From positions 56,266,467 through 56,330,466 of the forward strand of contig NC_087068.1 of NCBI RefSeq assembly GCF_963678635.1: a DNA stretch of 64,000 nucleotides, given 5' to 3'. Below are positions 23,781 through 32,643 of this stretch, piece after piece. The stretch's first letter is position 1. Each line of letters starts with the position of its first letter. The position numbers and the translations under genes are program-made. Under the pieces are notes generated by a model. The model was not told where the DNA came from, made no database searches, and was given only the letters and a program-made list of their open reading frames with translations. The stretch is from Symsagittifera roscoffensis. Lineage: Eukaryota > Xenacoelomorpha > Acoela > Convolutidae.

Positions 23781-26700
23781 ATGAACAACCAACTCAACAG
23801 TTCCCGCCGACTACGACATCCCAGGAATCTCCAACAACACCATTGTCTAGTCAGCTAATTCAGCCCAATCATCAAACCGTATTTCATTTCAAGAAAACCC
23901 ATATACATTTGACGAAAGACACGCATTATTATCAGAACCTTTGACACCCGTAGTTCGCCACACACCTCTAAGCGAACCACAATGCAAACCAATATACAAA
24001 ATATACCCTTCTCTTCAACAAGCCCTTAATAGAACAAGACACCCTTGTCAAAACCAAAACCAAACATCTATAATAAATAGACAAATCATACATCCAAGAC
24101 GTAATAGAATTTTTACAACTCCCAGAGTTCATTTTAGTATACCCTCATCACCAACCCAAAATCCCTTAGATGTTTCTAGTAAAAACAATTCAAAGTACCC
24201 CTCCACCATTACAATCTACTTCACAACAAAACACTCCCACATACCATCGGATTACTTAAGACCAACCCCCACATCCAAAAAAAAATTCGTGAAAATCTCT
24301 TCAACCCCCCAAGTTCAACACAACGTCTACTGCATTGGATGACACAAGCTTTCACTCAAGGTGAACCACACTTGGTAAACGACAATATAGATATCTCATC
24401 GAATACATCTTTGTAATTACCAGAAATCTTATCTCTATATCAACCCCTTCAACAATAAGTCAAACCCCAACAAAAACATTCCCTCTAAATTTCCCTACTT
24501 TTAACCAACAATATACTTCTACGATTAGACTGAAATACATTCGTGGCTTCCCCTCCCTTATCTGGTCAACATCTTGATAGCAACAGACTCCATAATTGGG
24601 CACTCAACAGATTACAATACAGACATGATATTCTCAAAGACATGCAGGAGCTCAACATACAAATCCTTACACAAGACAATTTAAGACTTGAATTTGAAAT
24701 AACAATAAAAGTAAATAATTTAGTAAATCAACCTATCCCCCTAGCTCCACCAAATTTGACAGCTCAACCATTACTTCCCACATTTATCACAACAGAAATT
24801 ATCTATAAATACAATAGATATACAAAAAAGACACTTGGATGCATCACATTCTATAACCCATGTTCGGGACTATCCTACTCATGAATCGTTAATAAATCTT
24901 TTTCCTCCAAACCCTCCGTCCTCCTATTTTTTCAGAACCAACACCTCATAAAAACCCTTCCCCTTGAATAGAACCTCAAGTCTTATTAGTCACACACTAT
25001 GATTGTGAAGAAAATGAACAAAAAACACTACATAAATTCGCCATAAACCATGTAACTCAATTCGAATCCGAACCACAAGAAATAGAAACAACGATTATAG
25101 TAGCGACACTTTATTCAAAAGCTCCAGCTACAGTCTTAACAGGATATAAATTCACTGCAACGATTTCAGAGAAAGAAATACATTGTTCCCAAGTCTCAAA
25201 TGGAAACCAAAAAAGACTCGAACACGAACCTTTGTATCAAAGCAATATAGAAAAACTTTTACATCGTAATCCTGAAAACTGTAAAAACGAGCTCCAATGA
25301 TTAAAGTTAACTACAAATAAAGGCACAAACCAAAAATTGGTATATTTTCAAGTTTTTCCAGACTTTGCACATCAAGCTGAACTTGAAAAATACCAAGGTC
25401 GTATAAAATTAGACAATGAAAACCGGTTCCACGGCGCACAAGGAAAATTTAATCATGATATCAAGGATAAAAATTGGATGAACACTTTGCAACAAACACA
25501 TCTTCTAATTGTAGAGCAGACACGAAACACAAAGGATATCAAGAAATAATGTTTTTTGATTTGAAAATACAACTTAAAAAAGTACGATTAACATGAGATT
25601 TAACAGATGACACTATAATTTATCACAAAATCAGACTCCCTTGCAAAAATGACCAAGGATATTGTGATCCCACTACACGAAAACAAGCAACAATTGTTTG
25701 GTTCCCTGAAGACACTTGTACAACATTTCAAGTAGCAAAAATACACGCTAGAATGATAAAATTTCACCAGAAATAAGTTTTTGAATCAATATCTTATGAG
25801 AACGTGAATCGTGATCAAATCAGACAAAGTAATTATAAATTTAGAAACATTCATAACATAGAAAATAAATTGACACGCTTCCAAATTTACCCAGAAACAG
25901 AACTTGCATGTAAATACAAAAAACCACTTTACAAAACGCAATATTCAGAATACGAACAAGGTTTCGACATGAATACAGGAAAATTAATCATACATCCTAA
26001 TTCAGCACATTATTCAACCAGTGACGAAAATTCAAACATCCCAGTAAACGTCCTAAAAACACAGGAAAAATAAAACCACAAGACAAAGACAGTTTACGCT
26101 TACAAGAACTATCACTAATGAACAACATTCAATTTGACGCAATTCACTATGACATACACCTAGACATGAAATTAGACTATACAATGATTGGAATTTTCAA
26201 GAAAGGTCTTCAACAGAACTTGAAACATTACATCAGTTATGCGAACTTGAAAGAACACAAATTCTACAATCACTAGCACTAGCAGTACTCAAAATCCCTT
26301 ATGCAGGATATTTATTATCCGGTAAAAGATCAAATTTTTTTGAGTATGAAGGAAACATACTATGGTTATGGTATTGCACTTGTACCAAAAAGAATCACCT
26401 TTATTTGTTTTTGAAGACAAAAGATGCTATAAAAGAATGCCTATACTCTATAACAATAAAGTACGTTTTGTTGTAAATCTCCCAAAGAACTTATTTTTGA
26501 GATACAGCAGTCTCATGTGGATCAGACAACAGCCACAATGTAGTACAATTAAACCCTGACGAAGGTAAATATTACCTTCTCACACCATACCCAACCCTCA
26601 TGCAACCATTAGAAAAATTTTCACCAGAAAGCATAAGAGCTATTGGCCGCAATCCAAATATCGATTTACAATCGATCGGCATATACTATAAATCCGAAAT

Positions 26701-27262
26701 TCAACACCACATAGGTACACAGCATTTTCAAGAATTACTCCAAAAAATGGACACTATACAAAGACAACCCATAGATGAAAACCTACGCAAAATTGCAGAA
26801 ACAGCAGGCTTTTCAGACATCTACGCACAAGACTACAGCGGATATTTTAAAGATATAAAAGATTACATTTACTTAAATGACAAAAAATACAGTCCACAAG
26901 ATATATCACCAATAAATATTTTTACTTTTAAAAATTTGAAAAACGAGTTTCTTGGATGGCCCTACTACATCTTAGAAAGATTGACTATATTATACGCAAT
27001 GTTTAACTTTCTTGGATTTCTTTTCTCTCTACTAAAATGATTCTTCAAAACCTGCGCAATACACACACAAGTAAACAAACAAGCCAGCGTAGCACGCATT
27101 CTTTTTGCAGGATTTTTTGAAATATTCTCTACATCTATAAAGAAAATACTTTTAGACGCTCAAATAAAAAAAAAAACAACACAAAACAATCAACAACACC
27201 GAACATATATGACGATTCACAAAACAATACGAGGACAACGCCTACAGCATTACAAAACCTAA
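23780..27262 (+). pseudogene. env: Envelope-like region of the retroelement (putative), many breaks
   Basis: A chain of open blocks in shifting frames follows pol: 23941-24342, 24543-24884, about 24968-25549, about 25555-25773, 25804-26073, 26362-26559 and 26600-27040, continuing to 27262 past a TGA. The last block ends with one long hydrophobic segment (about 26970-27037, containing MFNFLGFLFSLL) followed by a basic, Cys-containing tail. That is the layout of a single-pass surface protein, and several upstream blocks have Cys residues. Position after integrase plus this topology suggest an envelope glycoprotein. No fusion peptide or cleavage site could be assigned and no homology is certain. 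TGA codons at 24965, 25298, 25594 and 27038, a TAA near 25774, and several frameshifts show it is dead. Confidence 0.5.
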
Positions 27263-27470
27263 ACCATAACCATCCCTTATCTTTACTACCACGAAATTTT
27301 TGAACTATAGCTCTGACAGACCTCATATCTTCAAGATCTAACTATCCACAAAGCCCAATTCAACAGCTAATAAACCAACAACCTAACATAGAAGTTACAT
27401 ACGAATAAATAAGTGAACAACCACATACCACTAATTTTCGTTCTCAGGACAATCATTTTTTTAGCCGACG

Positions 27471-28778
27471 ATGAGCCGCCAAGTTGGATCGCTCCATCGC
27501 TCAATTTCAAAGCACACTCCCCATCATCCCACTTTTTGCTTTCCCCCACCTCAATCACCTCATGATAACACTTCATCTAGCATGGATTCAGACACTAATT
27601 CAAACACCACTGTATATAACACTATTTCCCAATTTAATAACTCCGATCTTGTAACACCCGACGAATTTGACAGCTCCGAACCCAGCCCATCTACATTTTC
27701 CCAATTTCCCTTTCAACCTCTCCCCTCCCAAATCAAAATTGAACCCCCTTCCACTCCCTCTTTTATTTCAAATGTAACACCCCAATATTCCCCCTTGACC
27801 AGTAACCTTTCCGACAACAACAGCTCTGCACATATGCAAAAAACCCACGAGCTTGAAAATTTCATCACACTTCAACAACAATTACAGCACCCTCAAACAC
27901 TACCTATTCACCAACTCTCACAATCTGTAAAATCATCAAATCCAACATCCCCAACTCTCTCGTCCACCCCATCCTCCAGTACAAACCACTTCAAACTAAC
28001 ACAAAAGAATTTCTCCAAATATGTTTACCGTTTTTCCCCAAGTACATATATTTTCTTTCATACCCCAATGACGAAACCCCAAATTATGTAAATGAGAACG
28101 TATTGTACCCTACACTTTTATGGACATCATTCTACCACTTTACTAATCCACTATCACTACCATTGTATCACACCCACACGACAACAAACAATGCAGCACT
28201 CATGTCCACCTTTTAACAACAGCACTAACTCCAAAACAATTCACACATTTAGGATACAAACAATCACTCACCTAACTCACCGCACCAAAAACTGACGAAT
28301 GTTCTATCGACCACTACGATCATAACATCATAATACCCAACGAAGACTTCTTTCCAAATGACGATAGATCTGCTAACCCACAACTAACAGAAAAGTTTGT
28401 TTTCATATGTTTTCACCCTCAACACCTTAGATAAAAAATACGATCACGTCATTTCAACAGCACTTAGTGATATTCAAGCTTATGATTCAAATTTTAACAA
28501 ATTTAACAACTTTTCACTAACCTTTCATTTCCTCACACCCAAAGAACGTGATTTGCACGGTTCACACGATGTCATGTACGAACTAAACAAACACACACTT
28601 ACACTTACTATAAGTTCAGCCAACATCAATACACTCAAAACACACCAGCACAACAAATTCACCACAGATATCAATACATTAACTCTAAATACACCTCACC
28701 ATTCTTCCTTAACTTCACTTATTGTATTAAAGATACTATTCTACAAGGCATCCTCCGAAGTTATGATATCATAACACA

Positions 28779-28782
<4 letters not shown>
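27471..28782 (+). pseudogene. Unknown Pro/Ser-rich ORF, copy A of a tandem duplication
   Basis: The frame 27471-28091 (206 residues) has a Ser/Pro/Thr/Asn-rich N-terminus (for example IKIEPPSTPSFISN). From 27858 it enters a domain that is repeated downstream (NFITLQQQLQ, then LSQS). After about 27985 the matching sequence continues in another frame (TNTKEFLQICLPFF, then YPTLLWTSFYHFTNPLSLP). Later it runs through block 28397-28774 (KERDLHGSH) and ends with YKASSEV or, in the matching frame, NFTYCIKDTILQGI. It is therefore a frameshifted copy. The function is unknown; the composition matches the retroelement, so it may be an accessory ORF. Confidence 0.6.

Positions 28783-28837
<55 letters not shown>
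28783..28837. repeat. (TA)n microsatellite between the two ORF copies
   Basis: About 27 uninterrupted TA units sit at the junction of copies A and B. The tract grows directly out of the end of copy A. Confidence 0.97.
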
Positions 28838-28839
<2 letters not shown>

Positions 28840-28841
28840 CA

Positions 28842-30159
28842 AACTTCATCACCTTACAGCAACAGCTTCAAAACCCTACCATACTAACAATTCATCACTT
28901 ATCGCAATCCTTCGCATTCTCCAAATCCTCCAACCCAGCATCCACAATTGAAGAAACGCCAGCCCACCGAGTAATTAAACGAAAATATCCCAATACCCCA
29001 ATGCTTCCCAATCCCCGACCTCCGCGAAAGTTTTCCATTCACCCACTCCACACTAACACTCACGAATTTCTACAAATGTGCTTACCATACTTTCTACAAT
29101 ACACTTACTACCAAACCACTAACAACGGTCAACTAACTTACGTTGACGAATATACCTTGTTTCCCACCCTTTCATGGACATCATATTATAATTTCACTAA
29201 CCCTTTATCACTTCCAATATTAAATAACCAAGAAGACAATGAATTATGTCAAACTCGACTACATGACCAAACCACAGCACTTCATGAAAAACGATTCACA
29301 ACCACCGGACTAACGCAAACTTTAAGAAATTAAACCTATTCTCAATTCAACACTATGATCCCGCTATTGCACATTGTATGGAGGACTCATTTTTAGAAGA
29401 CGATAAAATACTAATCCCCATTTAACTGAACAGTTTTTCATAAAATCACAATATGTATTTGTCTTTAACTGCATGAATAAAAAACATGATAATGTTATAT
29501 CCACAGCACTTCGCAACACCAAAGCCTACAATTCTTATTTTAAAAATCTGAATCATTTCTCATTATTTTTCGATTTCCTTTCACCAAAAGAACGTGACTT
29601 ACACTGTTCACATCAAATAATGTCACGCGCTAAGCAAACTCACGCATACAATTATTCTAAGTTTATCCAACACCACTTGACAACTTATACACCATCAAGA
29701 AACCAACAACACAGATTCACATTTATTAGTTCTAAAGATACTTCACTATTCTTCCTAAACTCCACATACTGTATAAATTAAACTAATTTGCAAGGCATCA
29801 TCCAAAACTACGACCCCATAAGACAAAGGTATAAAATCTGCTCCCTAGCCAGAACTTTTAACGCCGAAGAATCTCGCCCAATAATTGTCCCCCACGAATA
29901 TATACAGCCCGTCAAAGTCCCAATCCTAGAAAATATCCAAAACACTAAATAAAACCATAAGCTTTATATCCTACTTCAAAACACACCGAACGAATTCTCA
30001 CTACGTAGTGAAGAGCACAAGGTCATCAGAGCACTCGAGCTTCTACGGCCTATCCTACAAACTAAATACGTCATCCGCTTGATTGCTAAATTCCTAACAT
30101 CATCGGACACAATTAACAATGTTTCTCCAAATAGATTTTTTGCCGACAACGACCATTAG
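28842..30159 (+). pseudogene. Unknown ORF, copy B of the tandem duplication, with extra C-terminal part
   Basis: Copy B starts at 28842 with NFITLQQQLQ, 984 bases after the same words in copy A. It has the matching series TNTHEFLQMCLPYF, FPTLSWTSYYNFTNPLSLP, DNVISTAL and SPKERDLHCSH (frame 29001-29333, then 29473-29781). Beyond the end of copy A it continues with QGIIQNYDPIRQRYK and an open stretch of roughly 29950-30159 (IRALELLRPILQ, then RLIAKFLTSSD). Stops at about 29331, 29779 and 29950 show decay. The alternating conserved words between diverged copies suggest that the ancestor was a real protein of perhaps 450 residues. Function and family are not recognised. Confidence 0.6.
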
Positions 30160-31793
30160 TAAGTATAATTAAGTATTTTTAACTAATAAATTTCGAACAT
30201 AACTAACCATTCTTCATAATTGTTTCACCTCTCTGTTTTAGATTTCACCACTCAATCATCTAAAACAAGTTAAAAAAAAAATGTAAACTCTTTTCAATAA
30301 ACTTCTAAATTCATTTTAGCAATTGCAGTATTCAATTAAAGCAATAAAATTTAATTTTGATTAGCAGTAAATTCATAAATTTAATACGCTTCTTTTATAA
30401 ATTTGAATCATTCACTTGCCCATAAATCACACACTCTTTCCACAATCGCACAGCTCGCCCACGAAGAATTGTTTAAATAATGAATTTTAAGTTTTCACTT
30501 TTACTGATAACATCTCTTACTTAATTTCACACGTTTCAAAATTTCCTTTAACCCGGTTGGAAGAAATTATATGGTAAACTGAACCAACCAACCTAACTTA
30601 CTAACGTCGCAAAAGCACAAACTAAAAGCAGTTTAAAAACGAAATTCCCACGGTACCCAAACCATATTAAAACCAGATTAAAACTGGATAAATTATTCTT
30701 TTGAAAACCACTTTCAAGTTTTACCAAAACCACACAAAACACAAAAAAGTCGAAAAACAAACCCCAACCAAAAGATTCTGTTTTTTAGAAAAGGACACAA
30801 CCAAAACAAAAAAGTGAAAAACAATTAATAAAAATGAAACAAAAGGTTGAACAAATAAAGAGGCTCTGCACAAAGAGACCATAAAAATAAGGCCCACTCC
30901 TGGCCTCGCCAACCAGAAGGACGTCCTGAGCATGCTCGATTCGTGACACTCACTCTATTTTTGCCGAGAGTTGCTCTAGTGTGAGCGACTCTTTGAAAAC
31001 AACCAAACTAAAATGAAACGCTTTTGCGATAACAATTAGTATTAAACCATACCCAAAACTTAACTAACAAGACGTAATTATTCATGTATCAAAAATGCAG
31101 TATGTGAAGACTTCTTAGAGCCCAAGGAACGGAGATGACAACCCAACTACGTTCTAACACTGGAATGGCAAATCTATTCGATTTGCTGCCAAAAGTGAAT
31201 ACCCTCAAAGGGTTTAAAGTATGGACTCAACATCGCAGCAAAGGGAGAAACATTGAATCAGGCCAATCCTAGTCACTTGGCACTTCACACGAAAAAATCA
31301 AACTTCACCCTGCACGTAGTCTCTTTCTAACTTAACGATATCGTTACATCATTGCATCGATCAGACGTCTTGACACAATCACCCAAGACCACCACGATCA
31401 ACGAGACACATCTTGAAACATGAAAGATCTGCTGTAATTTCTATGCTGAAAGATCTGCTTTTTTCTTTTTTTCGAAAAATATTTGACTAGAAAACTAAAA
31501 GTTTCCTGCTGGCTCTTTCTTCTCAAATTGTTTCTTCTGTTTCTTCTCTTCCGGAACTGTTTATCAATTCTTTGGCTGAAACTGAGGTTGTTGAAAAAAA
31601 AACAGTGTGATGAATTCGGTTGATTTGTTGCTAGAGGTGCTCTGCGCGTCTCCTTTGCTTTCCAAGCTCTGCTAAAGCTTTTTTAATCCCTCAGTTTGCT
31701 ACAATTTTCATCACAACATATTCCAAAAAACGGCCAAAAATGGCTGGAATGGGACTTTTTAAAACATTGTTTTCAGACTAGTATACCAGTAGT
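30160..31793. other. No gene; presumed 3' end of the retroelement and flank
   Basis: A purine run followed by TG (AAAAAAAAAATGTAAACTC at about 30271-30288) could be a polypurine tract and LTR start, but no matching 5' sequence was found. The G-poor composition fades after about 30.9 kb. No coding signal was seen. Confidence 0.4.
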
Positions 31794-32219
31794 CAGGGCG
31801 GATCTAGGATTTTCTCGAGGGGGGGGGGGCGGATTTTTCAAAAAATTTCGAAAATTTTGTCGACCTTTTTTTAGGTCGACCAAATTGATTTTTCGAGCTC
31901 TCCCAAAGCACTGTTTTGCCCTTATTTTGGCTAAACTTTCTGCGCCGCAGGCAAACTTTTGAAAAACAGTCAAAAAAGCCGTTTTTGGGCACTTTTTGAA
32001 AAATTTTGAAAAAAAAAAGCGTTTTTTTGGCGCGCGCTCCTCCTCAAAGTTAGTATATAATGGCGCCAAAGGCTTCTTTAGAAAAATTTTAGGGTCGGTC
32101 GGCCAAAAATTGATTTCTGGAAAAGTATCAAAGGGCGGATCTTTTGGGTCGGCAGGGGGTCGATTCCCTGAGGGGGGGCGGAGCGTCCGACCCCCCCCCC
32201 CCCCCTAAATCCGCCCCTG
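31794..32219. mobile_element. hAT-type MITE, copy 1, with perfect 8-bp target duplication
   Basis: The 426-bp element starts CAGGGCGGATCTAGG and ends CCTAAATCCGCCCCTG (terminal inverted repeats). It is flanked by CCAGTAGT on both sides (31786-31793 and 32220-32227). An 8-bp duplication and CAG...CTG ends are typical of the hAT superfamily. Inside are long G and C runs near the ends and a shared core (GGCGCGCGCTCC, GCGCCAAAGG). It encodes no transposase, so it depends on an element elsewhere. Confidence 0.93.
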
Positions 32220-32643
32220 CCAGTAGTGCTTGTTTTAAAACCGCATTTGCAACCATTAAACATTAGCCTGAGAGATAGCCAAAACTAAAAAGTGTTTTAA
32301 AACAAACTAAATTACCTAAGAAGAACCTTTCATAAGGCCAGGAAGTAAAATAATCGTCAGCTCCTCCCACCATGTCGCAAAAGTCATCCGACTCAAAAAC
32401 TAAGCTTTACTCAATCTATCTAATCCAGTTCACTCGGTATTTGTAGGGTCCAAATTTGAGAGGACATACTTTGGAACTGAGAAAACAAACAGGAAACAGA
32501 TTCGATCATAAGAGTCGACATTTTCTAAATAACTTTTGGTACCTTGAACATAATTAACTGAACAAATTCTCAATTCCAATTATTCTTCCATTTTTTATAT
32601 TATTGAAGGCAGGAGCTGAAAAATTGGGTAAAGCTAACTGATA

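Larger units (their letters stand above)
13600..30160 (+). mobile_element. Large decayed Ty3/Gypsy-type retroelement with envelope-like region, carrying a nested non-LTR element
   Basis: In order on the plus strand there are gag, retropepsin, reverse transcriptase, RNase H, integrase, an envelope-like region and an unknown 3' ORF. Every domain is interrupted by stops or frameshifts, so the copy is dead. The strand composition (A/C-rich, G-poor) is uniform and sets it apart from its neighbours. Without the 2.8-kb nested insertion the coding part is still about 13 kb, long for a single Gypsy element. A second element or captured sequence could therefore be fused at the 3' end. LTRs were not identified. 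Confidence 0.7.

Noticed and set aside
12284-30290. LTR pair for the large Gypsy element
   Set aside because: A primer-binding-site-like word and a purine-run/TG word exist, but I could not find matching sequence on the two sides by eye.
31696-32263. ORFs over the hAT MITE copies (31.7-32.3, 36.1-36.4, 41.4-42.0 and 44.0-44.3 kb)
   Set aside because: They recur only because the MITE is repeated. They contain poly-Gly and poly-Pro from G/C runs and have no transposase motif.
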